A DNA stretch of 32,865 nt from an uncultured Nitrosomonas sp. (GCA_949281375.1 CASDLT010000011.1:1-32865), one strand, 5' to 3'; numbered from the stretch's first letter, positions 8,757-20,053 are shown. Numbers and translations: made by a program. The notes: a model not told the origin generated them from the sequence alone.

Positions 8757-11645
8757 ATGACCACCATCAAAACGCCAAAAAAACTCATCGAAGTCGCCTT
8801 GCCGCTAGATGTCATTAATGCCGCAGCAGCAAGAGAAAAATCAATTCGCCATGGGCATCCGTCAACGTTACACCTGTGGTGGGCGCGGCGTCCTTTGGCG
8901 GCGGCACGAGCGGTGATCTTTGCGCAAATGGTCAACGACCCCGGCTATCAGCAAGGTAGCGGGTTCAAGTATGGTGTAAATAAAGAAAAAGCCGCTATCG
9001 AGCGGGAACGACTGTTCAAGATCATCGAAGATTTGGTCAAGTGGGAAAATACCAATAATGAAGAAGTGCTTGAACGCGCCCGCGCTGAGATTTGGCGCTC
9101 GTGGCGCGAAACTTGCGAGTTGAACAAAGACCATCCCCAAGCAGCTGATCTGTTTAACCCAGACAAATTGCCAGCTTTTCATGATCCGTTTGCCGGTGGG
9201 GGGGCATTGCCGCTGGAGGCGCAGCGGCTGGGGTTGGAGAGCTACGCTTCGGACTTGAATCCGGTTGCAGTGACGATCAACAAAGCAATGATCGAAATAC
9301 CGCCACGCTTCGCTGGGCGTGCGCCAGTAGGGCCGATTCCGCAGGGCGAAAAACAGGTCAAGTTGCATGAAGACTGGAGCAGCGCAAAGGGATTGGCTGA
9401 GGACGTGCGCCGTTATGGCGCTTGGATGCGAGCCGAGGCCGAAAAGCGTATTGGTCATTTATATCCGAAGATCGAAGTCACAGCGGCGATGGTTGCCGAA
9501 CGGCCTGATCTGAAACCGCTTCTCGGACAGCAATTAACCGTCATTGCTTGGCTGTGGGCGCGAACGGTGAAAAGTCCCAACCCTGCTTTCAGTCACGCCG
9601 AGGTGCCGTTAGCTTCGACCTTCGTGTTGTCGAGCAAAGAGGGTAAAGAAGCCTATGTTGAACCGGTTGTCGATGGAGATGCCTATCGCTTCACGGTTAA
9701 GGTTGGGAAACCACCGAAAAGCGCGAAAGATGGCACCAAATTAACACGTGGCGCAAATTTTCAGTGCCTATTGTCTGCCACACCCATTGAGCCAAAGCAT
9801 ATCTATAGCGAAGCTAATGCTGGGCGCATGGGCTCGCGTTTGATGGCTATAGTGGCCGAAGGGGTGCGTGGGCGTGTCTATCTATCGCCAACTACTGAGC
9901 ATGAAGCGCTAGCGGCTGAAGCTTATCCCGACTGGAAAGCAGAAATTGCTATGCCGGAAAATCCTCGCTGGTTTTCTCCACCGCTCTATGGTCTCAAGAC
10001 ATACGGTGACCTCTTTACTCCACGCCAACTGGTCGCCTTAACGACATTTTCCGATCTGGTGCAGGAAGCCATCGAAAAGTGTCGGCAGGACACTCTAGCG
10101 GCAGAAATGGCTGATGACGGCATGGGGCTTGATGACGGTGGTAGCGGTGCCGCTGCCTATTCACAGGGGGTGGGAGTATATTTAGCATTTGGGATTAACA
10201 AAATGGCCGATCGAGGATCATCTATTTGTGGTTGGGATTCAACTCGGGATAGCTTAAGAAACACGTTCGGGCGACAAGCAATACCAATGGTTTGGGACTT
10301 TGCTGAGGCCAATTGCATTGGAGGCTCTGCTGGAAGTTACGAGAATGCACTTGATCAAGGAATAAGATTGCTGCGCGAGTATTTGCCGATTCAAGTAAAC
10401 GGTTTTGCCATGCAATCTGATGCTCAGTCACAAATTATTTCATCAAGAAAAGTAATCTCTTCAGATCCTCCTTATTACGACAACATCGGATATGCCGATC
10501 TGTCTGATTTCTTCTACGTTTGGTTGCGTCGCTCGCTTCGCCAAATCTTTTCCAATCTATTTGCTACTCTGGCGGTACCAAAAGCTGAGGAATTGGTTGC
10601 GACACCCTACCGTCATGGTAGCAAGGAGAAAGCTGAGCAGTTCTTTTTGAGCGGTATGACGGAAGCCATGCGTAAGCTCGTACAACAGGCTCATCCGGCG
10701 TTTCCGGTCACGATTTATTACGCTTTTAAACAATCGGAGACCAAGGATGATTTAGGTACATCAAGCACCGGCTGGGAAACTTTTCTCGAGGCAGTTTTGC
10801 GTGCGGGATTTGCTTTGACTGGCACTTGGCCGATGCGCACCGAATTGGGTAATCGCATGATTGGTTCAGGTACTAATGCGCTCGCTTCCAGCATCGTTTT
10901 GGTCTGCCGTAAGCGAGCTGCTGATGCGCCTACGGTCAGCCGCCGTGAATTTATACGTGAACTTAACACCGCTCTGCCTGAAGCACTCGTTGAAATGACC
11001 CGTGGTGGCGTCAATTCTCCCGTAACGCCGGTAGATTTATCACAAGCCATCATCGGTCCCGGCATGGCGATCTTCAGTCAATATGCGGCGGTGCTGGAAG
11101 CCGACGGTAAACCGGTGAGCGTACGCACTGCATTGCAACTCATCAATCGCTTCCTGACGGAAGACGATTTTGATCATGACACCCAGTTCTGCTTGCATTG
11201 GTTCGAACAGCAAGGTTGGGCCGCCGGCAAATATGGCGATGCCGATGTGCTGGCCCGCGCCAAGGGTACGAGCGTTGGTGGTTTGAAGGAAGCCGGTGTA
11301 GTTGAAAGTGGCGCTGGAAAATTGCGTCTGCTGCGTTGGGCAGAGCTTAGCAAAGATTGGTCACCGGAAACCGATACTCGGACGCCCGTGTGGGAAGCAT
11401 TGCATCAGTTGATCCACGCGCTCAATCAGGACGGTGAATCGGTTGCTGGTGCGTTACTCTCCCGTATGCCTGCCCGTGCAGAACCCATTCGCTCCCTGGC
11501 TTACCGCCTTTATACCCTCTGCGAACGAAAAGGCTGGGCCGAAGATGCGCGGGCCTACAATGAATTTATCGGGGCGTGGTCTGGCTTTGAACAAGTTTCA
11601 GCAGAGGCGGGCGTACTCGGTTCGCAATTGCTACTGGATATTTAA
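8757..11645 (+). CDS. DUF1156-type adenine-specific DNA methyltransferase
   Basis: The 962-aa protein opens with the DUF1156 signature: [18 protein letters not shown], then [23 protein letters not shown]-binding motif I is [18 protein letters not shown] (~141-158), followed by ASDLNPVAV. The N6-adenine catalytic motif [17 protein letters not shown] lies at ~570. The protein is full length and the key residues are present, so it should methylate adenine. DUF1156 methylases are the modification enzyme of BREX type 3 (PglXI) and of related helicase/ATPase defence operons, where they mark self DNA. It starts 5 nt after the NYN gene and is followed 16 nt later by the DUF262 gene. The target sequence cannot be read from this. 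Confidence 0.92.
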   Translation: MTTIKTPKKLIEVALPLDVINAAAAREKSIRHGHPSTLHLWWARRPLAAARAVIFAQMVNDPGYQQGSGFKYGVNKEKAAIERERLFKIIEDLVKWENTNNEEVLERARAEIWRSWRETCELNKDHPQAADLFNPDKLPAFHDPFAGGGALPLEAQRLGLESYASDLNPVAVTINKAMIEIPPRFAGRAPVGPIPQGEKQVKLHEDWSSAKGLAEDVRRYGAWMRAEAEKRIGHLYPKIEVTAAMVAERPDLKPLLGQQLTVIAWLWARTVKSPNPAFSHAEVPLASTFVLSSKEGKEAYVEPVVDGDAYRFTVKVGKPPKSAKDGTKLTRGANFQCLLSATPIEPKHIYSEANAGRMGSRLMAIVAEGVRGRVYLSPTTEHEALAAEAYPDWKAEIAMPENPRWFSPPLYGLKTYGDLFTPRQLVALTTFSDLVQEAIEKCRQDTLAAEMADDGMGLDDGGSGAAAYSQGVGVYLAFGINKMADRGSSICGWDSTRDSLRNTFGRQAIPMVWDFAEANCIGGSAGSYENALDQGIRLLREYLPIQVNGFAMQSDAQSQIISSRKVISSDPPYYDNIGYADLSDFFYVWLRRSLRQIFSNLFATLAVPKAEELVATPYRHGSKEKAEQFFLSGMTEAMRKLVQQAHPAFPVTIYYAFKQSETKDDLGTSSTGWETFLEAVLRAGFALTGTWPMRTELGNRMIGSGTNALASSIVLVCRKRAADAPTVSRREFIRELNTALPEALVEMTRGGVNSPVTPVDLSQAIIGPGMAIFSQYAAVLEADGKPVSVRTALQLINRFLTEDDFDHDTQFCLHWFEQQGWAAGKYGDADVLARAKGTSVGGLKEAGVVESGAGKLRLLRWAELSKDWSPETDTRTPVWEALHQLIHALNQDGESVAGALLSRMPARAEPIRSLAYRLYTLCERKGWAEDARAYNEFIGAWSGFEQVSAEAGVLGSQLLLDI

Positions 11646-11661
11646 TTAAGGGAGAAAAATT

Positions 11662-13377
11662 GTGCAGAATCGAAAGCTATCGATCCGTAAGATTGTTTCA
11701 TATCTCAACAATGACGAGTCTGATGGGGGCGGCTTTTGGTTGCCGAACATACAGCGTCCTTTCGTCTGGAGTGAAGAGCAAATTGCACGATTGTTCGACT
11801 CAATCATGCGTGAATATCCTATTAGTACCTTGCTAGTATGGAAAACCAAAGAGGCTGTCAAAAATCGCCGCTTTATCGACCTCTACCATAGTGGCATCAA
11901 ACTCACTGATTACTACATGCCCGATAACACTCGACCCAAGATGATGGTTTTGGATGGACAGCAGCGATTACAAAGCTTATTCATTGGCCTAAAAGGCAGC
12001 TATGAAGGTAAGGAACTATTTTTTGATGTGTTGAGTGGGCAAGAAACAGTACCAGAAGATATCCGCTATCGCTTTGCCTTCAAAGATAAGGTCACAGTAG
12101 CTTGGCCCTGGATATGCTTCAAGGACATTGTGTTTCAGACGAACAAGCTCGATTTACAGATTGCAAAGGATATCGTCAAGGCTGCACCCACACCTCTTAC
12201 TACCGAGGATGATGAGCAATTACAACTAAACATCGCGCGGATTAGGAAGGAATTTGTCAACGATGACAACGTAACTTACCAAGAATTAGATAGCATCGAT
12301 AATCCTGATGCTTATCAACTAGATGACATTGTTGAGATATTTATTCGTGCAAACTCAGGTGGCACAAAGCTTGGCAAATCTGATCTACTGTTTTCTCTGC
12401 TAACATCCAGTTGGGATGATGCAGACGGTGAGATGGAAAGCTTGCTTGAGGACCTCAATCAAAGCGGATTTGCCTTCGATAGGGATTTCGTTCTTAAAGC
12501 ATGCTTGACAGTACTAGGAAGGGGCGCCCGCTACGAAGTCAGTAAATTCCGGGATGGCAAAACCAAGGAAGAAATTATCAGTGAATGGCCTGCGCTCTCA
12601 GCGGCTATCAAGGCCGTACGGGACTTCGTCGTTGCTCGAACATTTATTCGTTCTGACAAGGCGATGCCCTCATATTTGGCCCTTATTCCTCTTATTTACT
12701 ATCGCTACCATTATCCAGAAAAATTCGCAGCCAATACCGGGCTTGCCGAATATTTGCTGCGTGTGCTAGTGACAGGAGTCTTCGGCGGAAGCCCGGACAA
12801 TTTAATAGACAAGACAGTTCGAAGCGTCCAAGAACAAAATGATTTCGTACTTTCTGAAATCTATGGCGCTATTCAGGCAGACGGTCGCAGTCTTGAAATC
12901 ATCCCCGATGTTATATTCGAACAATATTATGGCTCACGCTCTATTCATCTATTCTTTAATCTTTGGTACCGAGCATTTGATTATTCGCCTGCGTTTGATG
13001 GGAATGGTCCACAGGTTGATCATATTTTTCCGCAAAGTCTGCTCAAGACTATCAAGGATATTAATCCTGAGACTGGCAAACGTAATATTCTTCACTATCG
13101 CCAAGAACAGCGTGACCAGATTGCAAACTGCATGTTACTTACTAAAGATGAGAATGGCTCTACAGGTAAGTTTAATATTCCACCCAGCAAGTGGTTTGCG
13201 CGCTCTCGATTTGAGTCAGATGAAGAGCATCACTCATACCTCCAGCTTCATCTAATTCCACCTGATCCAGGACTTTGGGAAATAGATCGCTTCGAGGACT
13301 TTATTGATGCACGGAAAGTTCTGATAAAAGAAAAATTCAGCTACATGCTTCGTAAAACGGAGGAAGTTGGTCCATGA
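11662..13377 (+). CDS. DUF262 + HNH protein (GmrSD-like)
   Basis: The start is GTG at 11662, with AGGGAG 7 nt upstream. The N-terminal DUF262 (ParB/sulfiredoxin-like) half has [20 protein letters not shown] (~24-43) and the NTPase signature [12 protein letters not shown] (~96-107). The C-terminal part has [13 protein letters not shown] (~450) and the later [14 protein letters not shown], which form the HNH nuclease motif of the DUF1524 type. DUF262/DUF1524 fusions are the type IV restriction family of GmrSD and its relatives, which cut modified DNA. At 571 aa both halves are complete. The stop overlaps the next start (ATGA, 13374-13377), so the two are translationally coupled. In this operon it may serve as the DNA-cutting arm; that is inference. 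Confidence 0.88.
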   Translation: MQNRKLSIRKIVSYLNNDESDGGGFWLPNIQRPFVWSEEQIARLFDSIMREYPISTLLVWKTKEAVKNRRFIDLYHSGIKLTDYYMPDNTRPKMMVLDGQQRLQSLFIGLKGSYEGKELFFDVLSGQETVPEDIRYRFAFKDKVTVAWPWICFKDIVFQTNKLDLQIAKDIVKAAPTPLTTEDDEQLQLNIARIRKEFVNDDNVTYQELDSIDNPDAYQLDDIVEIFIRANSGGTKLGKSDLLFSLLTSSWDDADGEMESLLEDLNQSGFAFDRDFVLKACLTVLGRGARYEVSKFRDGKTKEEIISEWPALSAAIKAVRDFVVARTFIRSDKAMPSYLALIPLIYYRYHYPEKFAANTGLAEYLLRVLVTGVFGGSPDNLIDKTVRSVQEQNDFVLSEIYGAIQADGRSLEIIPDVIFEQYYGSRSIHLFFNLWYRAFDYSPAFDGNGPQVDHIFPQSLLKTIKDINPETGKRNILHYRQEQRDQIANCMLLTKDENGSTGKFNIPPSKWFARSRFESDEEHHSYLQLHLIPPDPGLWEIDRFEDFIDARKVLIKEKFSYMLRKTEEVGP

Positions 13378-16223
13378 ATCTGAAACCGTGGCGTGAAGTT
13401 GCTGTTCCACATGAAGATGTCCTCAAGGGTACGTTCCAGCAAGCTGAATTTGCCGCCGATCTGTCGCGCGTTCATGCAGGCACAGCAGCGCCCGAATATC
13501 AGAATCCGACGCTGTTTTTCCAACGCACCTTCATTACCGAGGGAATGCGTTTGCTGCTTGATTCCGTAGTCAAACGTTTATCTGGAAAAGGCGGTGATCC
13601 GGTTATTCAGTTGCAAACTGCATTCGGTGGCGGTAAAACGCATACTATGCTGGCGGTTTATCACCTCGCCAAAGGGGAGGCTGCCGCCAGTGATCTGCCG
13701 GGTGTTGCTGCTATTCTTGACGCAGCCAAAGTGACGGAACTATCACGAACACAGGTTGCCGTACTTGATGGTATCAAGTCATCGCCGAACCAGCCAATGA
13801 TGCGCGAGGGCCAAGCCATTCATACGTTGTGGGGCGATCTGGCCTGGCAATTGGGAAAAGCTGAGGGTTACGCCCTGGTTGCTGACGCGGATTCATCTGG
13901 CACTTCGCCCGGAAAGGCAGTACTTGAGACCCTGATTAACCGTTATGCTCCCTGCGTGATTCTAATCGATGAATTGGTTGCTTATGTGCGTCAGTTCGAT
14001 GAGGGAAATAAGCTGACAGGCGGTAGCTACGACTCCAACCTGAGTTTTGTGCAGGCGCTGACCGAGGCATTGAAGGCCGTACCGACAGCGGTACTGCTGG
14101 CTTCACTACCAGAATCCGATAAGGAAGCTGGCAGTCAGCGGGGTGTGAAAGCGCTTGCTACCTTGTCACATTATTTCGGTCGCATTCATGCACTGTGGAA
14201 ACCGGTGGGTACCGAGGAGGCGTTTGAGATTGTTCGTCGCCGTCTTTTCTCCAGCATCAACGATAAGTTGGCGGCGGAATCTGTGTGCCGGGCTTTTGCT
14301 GACTATTACACAGCGAATAGCGAAGATTTCCCGCACGAGACGCAGGAGAGCCGATACTTCGACCGGCTGATGCATGCTTATCCCATTCACCCGGAGGTGT
14401 TTGACCGTCTCTATGAAGATTGGTCATCGCTCGACAACTTCCAGCGCACCCGTGGCGTACTGAAGCTGATGGCCAAGGTTATCCACCGGCTGTGGAAAGA
14501 TAATGACAAAGATCCACTCGTTATGCCCGGCAGCTTCCCATTGCAGGATGCCGATACCCGCAATGAGATGATCTACTACTTGCCGCAGGGCTGGGACCCG
14601 GTGATCGAGCGTGATGTGGACGGCGAGCGAGCAGAAACCACCGAGATCGAAAATCGTGACACTCGCTTAGGCAGTGTACAAGCCTGCCGCCGCTCGGCTC
14701 GTGCGATCTTTCTAGGTAGTGCACCGAGTACTGCAAACCAGATGATGCGTGGTATTGATCTGGAGCATGTCGCTCTCGGCGTTGCACAGCCGGGTCAGCA
14801 GGTCGATATTTATAAGGATGCGTTGCGCCGTCTGAATGACCGCTTACACTACTTGAATAGTGGTAACAATCGATTCTGGTTCGACACACGACCGAACCTG
14901 CGTCGAGAAATGGAGGAACGAAAGCGACGCTTTCAGGATAAAGAAGATGTTTTTCCTACTATCCGCGACCGTGTGCAGAGGAGCTTTGCTAGTGGCGTGT
15001 TTGGCGGAATCCATATTTTCACGACGAGCAATGATGTTCCCGACGACTGGCAGCTGCGACTCGTGGTGCTGCCGCCCGATGCTGCGTTCAGTCGTAGCGG
15101 CCAGAGTCTCGCCATCGAGCGTGCAACTGAAATTTTGAAGAATCGTGGCGATCAGCCGCGTTTTAAGCAAAACCGCCTGATCTTTTTGGCTGCCGATTAC
15201 GACAGCGTAAGCCGTCTAAAGGATCAGGTGCGTTCTACCTTGGCATGGCAGTCTATCGTGAACGACATCAAGGAAATGAAACTCAATCTCGATCAATTCC
15301 AGTCGCTACAGGCCACTAAGAGCCTAGAGGACGCCAGCGAAGCTCTGCGTCGAATGATTCGCGAGACTTATAAGTGGATGATCGCACCGATGCAGGAAGC
15401 CCGCCCCGGCAAGGGCCTATCCGAAATTCAGTGGGAACATTTCCAGGTCAATCCCGGCGCAATTAATTTGTCGCAGGAGATCGAACGTGTATTGAAGGAA
15501 AACGAGCTTCAAATTACCGAATGGGCTCCAATACACTTAGCTGGGGTGCTCAAGAACTGGTTTTGGAAAGATGAAGTCAAGGAGGCTAGGGCACTCACCG
15601 TATGGCAACAAAGTTGCCAGCAACTTTATTTTCCACGTCTGAAGGATGATTCGGTATTTCATCACACACTGACAGCTGGTGCAGAAAGCCGGGATTTTTT
15701 TGGTTTCGCACAAGGTAAAGAGAATAATCGCTACATCGGCTTTTCCTTTGGCAAAAGTATATCGCCATTTCTCGATTCGTCCTTATTGTTGATCGAACCG
15801 GTTACTGCCGCCGCTTATTTGGCAACTGAGACCGAAGCACAGCGGATCCAAGAAGAAACCGCACGACCAAAGTCTATTGATGAAGCTACTCCGATTGGCA
15901 CTGATACTAGAGATACTTCGCCAAAAGTTGAAGATTCAGCAAAACCCAGCTATACATCAAATGGAGGCTCAGCTACGCAAATTAAAAAAAAGCAATTTTA
16001 CGGCAGTATCGAACTCGACCCAATAAAGGCCAAAAAACAGTTTGCCGATTTGGTCGATGAAGTGGTTCAGCAGTTCACCATTCGTCCGGGTGTGAAAGTC
16101 AGGATCGCTATTGAGATTCAAGCCGAGACACCATCAGGCTTTGATGATGGACTTCAGCGAGCCGTCAAAGAGAATTGCAATGTACTGCGATTTAAGAATG
16201 CTGAGTTTGAGGATGGGGAATAA
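13374..16223 (+). CDS. DUF499 P-loop ATPase
   Basis: This 949-aa protein begins [19 protein letters not shown], the usual start of DUF499 proteins. Walker A is [16 protein letters not shown] (~82-97) and Walker B is [15 protein letters not shown] (~193-207). The middle, with [19 protein letters not shown], is conserved in the family and related to BrxC/PglY ATPases. A low-complexity Thr/Ser/Lys linker (~840-870) separates a C-terminal domain that starts [15 protein letters not shown]499 ATPases pair with DUF1156 methylases and helicases in defence loci. Start and stop overlap both neighbours (ATGA with DUF262, TAATG with the next ORF), with GGAGG upstream of the start. Length is normal and no key residue is missing. 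Confidence 0.92.
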   Translation: MNLKPWREVAVPHEDVLKGTFQQAEFAADLSRVHAGTAAPEYQNPTLFFQRTFITEGMRLLLDSVVKRLSGKGGDPVIQLQTAFGGGKTHTMLAVYHLAKGEAAASDLPGVAAILDAAKVTELSRTQVAVLDGIKSSPNQPMMREGQAIHTLWGDLAWQLGKAEGYALVADADSSGTSPGKAVLETLINRYAPCVILIDELVAYVRQFDEGNKLTGGSYDSNLSFVQALTEALKAVPTAVLLASLPESDKEAGSQRGVKALATLSHYFGRIHALWKPVGTEEAFEIVRRRLFSSINDKLAAESVCRAFADYYTANSEDFPHETQESRYFDRLMHAYPIHPEVFDRLYEDWSSLDNFQRTRGVLKLMAKVIHRLWKDNDKDPLVMPGSFPLQDADTRNEMIYYLPQGWDPVIERDVDGERAETTEIENRDTRLGSVQACRRSARAIFLGSAPSTANQMMRGIDLEHVALGVAQPGQQVDIYKDALRRLNDRLHYLNSGNNRFWFDTRPNLRREMEERKRRFQDKEDVFPTIRDRVQRSFASGVFGGIHIFTTSNDVPDDWQLRLVVLPPDAAFSRSGQSLAIERATEILKNRGDQPRFKQNRLIFLAADYDSVSRLKDQVRSTLAWQSIVNDIKEMKLNLDQFQSLQATKSLEDASEALRRMIRETYKWMIAPMQEARPGKGLSEIQWEHFQVNPGAINLSQEIERVLKENELQITEWAPIHLAGVLKNWFWKDEVKEARALTVWQQSCQQLYFPRLKDDSVFHHTLTAGAESRDFFGFAQGKENNRYIGFSFGKSISPFLDSSLLLIEPVTAAAYLATETEAQRIQEETARPKSIDEATPIGTDTRDTSPKVEDSAKPSYTSNGGSATQIKKKQFYGSIELDPIKAKKQFADLVDEVVQQFTIRPGVKVRIAIEIQAETPSGFDDGLQRAVKENCNVLRFKNAEFEDGE

Positions 16224-16648
16224 TGGATCGCGAGATCGACCTTTTCATCCGCGATTACCTCAATGAGGTTCGAGAAGAAAATGCGGCTATTATTGCAGGC
16301 GCTGGGCTTCCGGCAGCAGCTGGGTTTATGAATTGGCGCGATCTTCTCCGCCCAATCGGGGCAGACCCATCTCGGGTGCTTGAACTTACTTACACACCTC
16401 GTAATATTTCATCGTGGGCCAAATATATTGGTTTTGAAGGTGAGTCATTTTCCTACAACTCCGAATGTTGTGCATTGCTTCGCACGCAGCTCGAGTCTTA
16501 TTTTGTCAAGCTGTATGAGCTGGCGCGCGAAAAACTTCTTTTTTTCTGTATGATCAATCAGTTAAGTAAGGATATTCATCTAAAACATATTCAGAATTGC
16601 GGCGAAACGAAGAACGTGAATTTGGAGAATACTCCCCTAAACAGCTAG
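16223..16648 (+). pseudogene. SIR2-like N-terminus joined to foreign sequence (chimeric remnant)
   Basis: The open frame encodes 141 aa. Residues 1-45 match the start of SIR2-like defence proteins: IAGAGLPAAAGFMNWRDLLR is the NAD-binding glycine segment, although the usual Ser after GAGL is Pro here. From about residue 46 (nt ~16358) similarity switches to the end of a different protein, a large DNA methylase (separate entry). The rest of the SIR2 domain, with its catalytic His and Asn, is gone, so no NAD hydrolase activity is expected. The start overlaps the DUF499 stop (TAATG), so the operon once continued here with an intact SIR2 gene. I infer that a deletion fused the first codons of SIR2 to a methylase tail. 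An intact small chimeric protein with a new role is a weaker option. Confidence 0.6.
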
Positions 16649-16674
16649 CGCTGGAAGCAAGAGATTATCACTGA
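16361..16674 (+). pseudogene. C-terminal tail of an Eco57I/PglX-type DNA methylase, frameshifted
   Basis: The frame after the SIR2 junction reads DPSRVLELTYTPRNISSWAK, then SYNSECCALLRTQLESYFVK, then LYELAREKL. This matches the C-terminal phrase 'RVLELTYTAWDL ... ERRFLLRAELDAAFFHLYGL' of large type IIG-like methylases (COG1002 style). Near 16550, in a T-run, the similarity moves to another frame: FLYDQSVK, a stop, then TYSELRRNEEREFGEYSPKQ. This is the usual ending, with FGEY followed by RTKRLVLE-like text. That frame ends at TGA 16672-16674, overlapping the next start as TGATG. So the methylase gene once abutted the GHKL gene. Catalytic motifs are absent and the remnant is non-functional. 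Confidence 0.55.
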
Positions 16675-17867
16675 TGGACTTCCCAAAAAGCATCACGATC
16701 AATGCCTGTGAGAAATTCCTCGACAATCTCCTCGAGAAAGATGAATTTGAAACTTTGCGCCTACCTGTCGGAACGACTGGTTATGCATCTTCCTTTGGTG
16801 GTTTGGCGAGTGCAATTCAGGCAGCCAATACCTGGGGTAGAAAGATTGAAAGCAGAGTTCTTTGTTTGACCCCGAGCAGCGCCAAGGATGAAATCTATGA
16901 AGTCATCCAGAGGCCGCACAAATTTGTTGCTGCTATGTCTGCAAAATCCATTGTCATGTTGAACAAGGCTGATGATGATCTAAGACCTCAAATAAACGAA
17001 GCCGCCAAACAAGCTATTGAACTCCAGGCTTGCCAGCAGCATGGTCAGCAGCGTGGTGGACTCTGTTGGTTTGCGTTTGTTGATCACAGTTCCAAAGGAT
17101 TCGACCGTAACTTTTATATAGAAAGGCAGGGTGAAAAGCCGGAACCTCGTCAGCCAGAACAATTCAAGGCCGTGATAGGTGCCATGGTGGACAAAGCTAT
17201 GGCAGTTCCAGGAGGTGCCAGAAATTTGGAGCGAGACAGTCTGACCTATCTGGGCAGGATATTTTACGAATTGTTTCTTAATACCCATGAGCACGGAACT
17301 CGAGGTGAATATCGTAGCGAGTGGCTTAAGCCTGGGGTTCGAGTCATCTATGCTCAAGGAATCAATCTGAGCGAGGCCGCTGCAAATCATGCTGCGAAAG
17401 GACAACCGATACTCTTGGACTATCTCTCTGCTGTTACAAAACGTCACCCAAATGAAAGTCAGAGACGTTTTGTAGAGATCGGTGTGGTTGACTCAGGGCT
17501 GGGTTACTGTGGTCGCTGGCTTGCAGATCATCAGTCAGGTGGTGGAAAACAAGAACTTTCTATTCAAGATGAATACGAGATATTCAAAAAATGCTTCAGC
17601 TTTCGTCAGACTTCTACAACAAAAAACAGTAAGGGAAATGGGCTACCTGTAGTTATGGAAAGACTGACAAAGCTTGAGGGTTTTATGCGTGTTCGCAGTG
17701 GCCGACTATCTCTTTATCGTGATTTTCTATCATCACCTTATATACCGCATGACGCTTTTGCCTTTTATGACTGGAACTCCGGGGGAAGCGCAGAGAAATT
17801 ACTAACACCCATGGCAGAAGCTTGTGGTGTCTCCATCAGCTTGATTATCCCTGTGGATGAGAAGTAA
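16674..17867 (+). CDS. GHKL-type (HATPase-like) ATP-binding protein
   Basis: The 397-aa protein is not a family I know by name, but the second half has the three GHKL boxes in order and spacing. ELFLNTHEHGTRGE (~198) is an N box with the Glu and Asn. VEIGVVDSGLGYCG (~265) is the G1 box with Asp-x-Gly. SKGNGLPVVMERLTKLEG (~318) is the G2 box. There is no transmembrane segment, sensor domain or phospho-acceptor His box, so it is probably not a classical sensor kinase; MutL/Hsp90-like ATP-driven switching is possible. The first ~170 residues are unassigned. Its start overlaps the methylase-tail stop (TGATG) and its stop overlaps the next start (TAATG). Acting as a pair with the next protein is therefore likely. 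Confidence 0.65.
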   Translation: MDFPKSITINACEKFLDNLLEKDEFETLRLPVGTTGYASSFGGLASAIQAANTWGRKIESRVLCLTPSSAKDEIYEVIQRPHKFVAAMSAKSIVMLNKADDDLRPQINEAAKQAIELQACQQHGQQRGGLCWFAFVDHSSKGFDRNFYIERQGEKPEPRQPEQFKAVIGAMVDKAMAVPGGARNLERDSLTYLGRIFYELFLNTHEHGTRGEYRSEWLKPGVRVIYAQGINLSEAAANHAAKGQPILLDYLSAVTKRHPNESQRRFVEIGVVDSGLGYCGRWLADHQSGGGKQELSIQDEYEIFKKCFSFRQTSTTKNSKGNGLPVVMERLTKLEGFMRVRSGRLSLYRDFLSSPYIPHDAFAFYDWNSGGSAEKLLTPMAEACGVSISLIIPVDEK

Positions 17868-20053
17868 TGACTGATTGTTTTGCCTTTCGGTTTTATGAAC
17901 CAGACGATGAGAGTCGTCGAAGTTTGGTTATTTTCTTTTCATCAAGGATATCGCTGGATGTTATTGCAAAATCAATAAAAAACGATGTTTCCGAGCATCT
18001 GGTGCCAAAAAATGTGTATTTGATGTCATTCGAGGATTTTTCAATCTCTCGGGAGGAATATTTGGTTGATAGCTCATTTGCTTGTGAGTTTAATTCCTAT
18101 GTGGGTGAGATAGAGAATCGCCTTAAGTGCGTTTGTGTGGATCGGTCTGGCGCGCTAAATATTTGCGGTGAGAATCGAGTTGAGGGTGCGCTTTCGGAAG
18201 CCATATTGCAATCCGGTATGATTTCTTTGTTTAAAAAGCACAGTGGATTGGTTGTATCAAATCACGGATATCACTTTGTTAAACCCTCCGGAGAGCATTG
18301 TGACAAATTTATTCGTGCATCGAATCTGCTTGTTTCCAGTGTCGAGGTCAATTTTCTTGCTGTTTCCCTGCTGCCTTATATGCAACGTGACCTGAGACGC
18401 GTCTATGTCGACACCTCTTCAATTTCATTTTTAATTAGTATAGTCATTCAGCAGTTTTGTGAATTTGATGAAGGGCTTCCATCAATTGAAAGCTTCGAAT
18501 CTTATGACGTTTTTAAAGAGCGGTTTGATTTTGTTGAGGACAGAAGCAGCTTGATTTTTGTTTCTGCTACTACGAGTGGCACTTTGGTAAGGAATTTATT
18601 AAATAAAACCTCATTTTCTAGAGAGCAGATAGTCACGCTTTTTTATATCAATCTGCCCAGCGATCAGCAGGGCATTTTTGATGTCGAGAAAGCAATCGAG
18701 CGAGGTTTGGTATCGCGCAAGGCATCCGAGTGCGAGTTTTGCAAACGTGGTTCAAAATTAATACGTATTGCAGGAGATCAGTTCCTGCCAGAGAATCCAA
18801 AGCATGAGCTGCTGGTAATTAAGAAGGATCATTTTGACAAGGATCGGCAAGCTTTTTTTCGGCAATTTGCTGCGACAGGTGTATTGGGCTGGAATACTGC
18901 CGCAAGCCCTACTGAAGACACAAAAGAACATTTCTTTTTGGCAGTGGATAAGGTATTGGCCTTGGAAGCTAAACCATTCTCTGATTGTCTCCAAAAGCGT
19001 ATCAAACGGCATTTGTCACGTGACACGGCGACCATTATTGTTTTTGATGACACCGGATCGCGTGCGCTCGAGACAAAGATCCGTGATAACCTTGGCGATG
19101 ATGCAGACACAATTACATGGTTAACTCCAAAGGAGTTGAAAGAAGAAAAGCTTGATGGTAGCGGCTCGGTGTTGGTGCTTGTCGGTGCGATAACCTCGGG
19201 ACGAAGTCTGCTGGCGGTATCCAGAAAGCTTCGCTGCATCAATACGCTTTCCACTATTACGTACTTAGTGGCTTTTTCAAAGCTGCCGAACGACGATGCG
19301 TTCAGTCAGCTAAAAAAGGATTTGACGCAGGGCGGACATGAATTTGTAGTTTTAACTCACTGCTCGGTACCCCGTATCAAGGAATATAGCAAGACGGCGT
19401 GGCACTGGGAGGAGGAGCTATTACACCCCTTTGGTGAGGATGATCCTTTGGGTGACGGCGGTGGTTCATTACCTGACGTTTTTATTCAGCGTCGCAATCA
19501 ATTGTTGGCTAACTCTAATGATCCTCAAAAGTTATTTCTGCCATCAAGCGATGGGCAGCCGCTTAAGTTGCGTCGTACCTTTGCATTCTGGTCTGACCTT
19601 GGTTTTGATGAAAATCGACTTTCAAAGGTCAATCAAGCAGATGTCTATTGGACTATTCAATCCGTGCTGCACGATTTACGCAATGCATCCGAAAACAAGG
19701 GGTTGACGACAACCTACCACACGACACTGATTAGCCCTGCTAATTTTGACAGATACAACGATGGCGTGATCCAAGCCTCTCTGCTTCGGGCCGCGCATCC
19801 GGTTGAAATGGACTATCGTGTTGATTCTGTATTTAGTCGTCAGATGACGGACGTTATTTCGTCGGTACTCAAGAATTGGGATAACGCGCAGGGAGAAGCA
19901 GCTTTGGAATTTTTAATGGCCTTATGGACAGAGCGCTTATGCATAGATGATGTGCATCTGAGAGAGATCGGGAGCCTCAAGAGGGATGAAATGAATGATG
20001 CGCTAAAATTTATGTTTGTTCGAATTTCTGAACGTCTTGAGGAAAATGCATGA
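17867..20053 (+). CDS. Large protein with two phosphoribosyltransferase-like segments
   Basis: I do not recognise this 728-aa protein as a whole. Two stretches look like type I PRTase PRPP-loop motifs (hydrophobic strand, then TSG-x-[TS]-L). SSLIFVSATTSGTLVRNLL is at ~227-245 and GSVLVLVGAITSGRSLLAVS at ~433-452; the second is preceded by ATIIVFDDTGSRALETK (~389). A CEFCKRG pair (~289-295) may bind a metal. Usual PRTases have two acidic residues before TSG; these are missing here (SATTSG and VGAITSG), so ligand binding without transfer is possible. No signal or membrane segment. It is the last gene of the operon, translationally coupled to the GHKL ATPase. Codon use is more AT-rich than in the helicase and methylase genes, suggesting a separate origin. 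Confidence 0.45.
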   Translation: MTDCFAFRFYEPDDESRRSLVIFFSSRISLDVIAKSIKNDVSEHLVPKNVYLMSFEDFSISREEYLVDSSFACEFNSYVGEIENRLKCVCVDRSGALNICGENRVEGALSEAILQSGMISLFKKHSGLVVSNHGYHFVKPSGEHCDKFIRASNLLVSSVEVNFLAVSLLPYMQRDLRRVYVDTSSISFLISIVIQQFCEFDEGLPSIESFESYDVFKERFDFVEDRSSLIFVSATTSGTLVRNLLNKTSFSREQIVTLFYINLPSDQQGIFDVEKAIERGLVSRKASECEFCKRGSKLIRIAGDQFLPENPKHELLVIKKDHFDKDRQAFFRQFAATGVLGWNTAASPTEDTKEHFFLAVDKVLALEAKPFSDCLQKRIKRHLSRDTATIIVFDDTGSRALETKIRDNLGDDADTITWLTPKELKEEKLDGSGSVLVLVGAITSGRSLLAVSRKLRCINTLSTITYLVAFSKLPNDDAFSQLKKDLTQGGHEFVVLTHCSVPRIKEYSKTAWHWEEELLHPFGEDDPLGDGGGSLPDVFIQRRNQLLANSNDPQKLFLPSSDGQPLKLRRTFAFWSDLGFDENRLSKVNQADVYWTIQSVLHDLRNASENKGLTTTYHTTLISPANFDRYNDGVIQASLLRAAHPVEMDYRVDSVFSRQMTDVISSVLKNWDNAQGEAALEFLMALWTERLCIDDVHLREIGSLKRDEMNDALKFMFVRISERLEENA

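Noticed and set aside
4410..20053. A standard BREX or DISARM system
   Set aside because: No PglZ/BrxA, and no DrmA, DrmB or DrmC, could be found; only the helicase, methylase and ATPase are shared.
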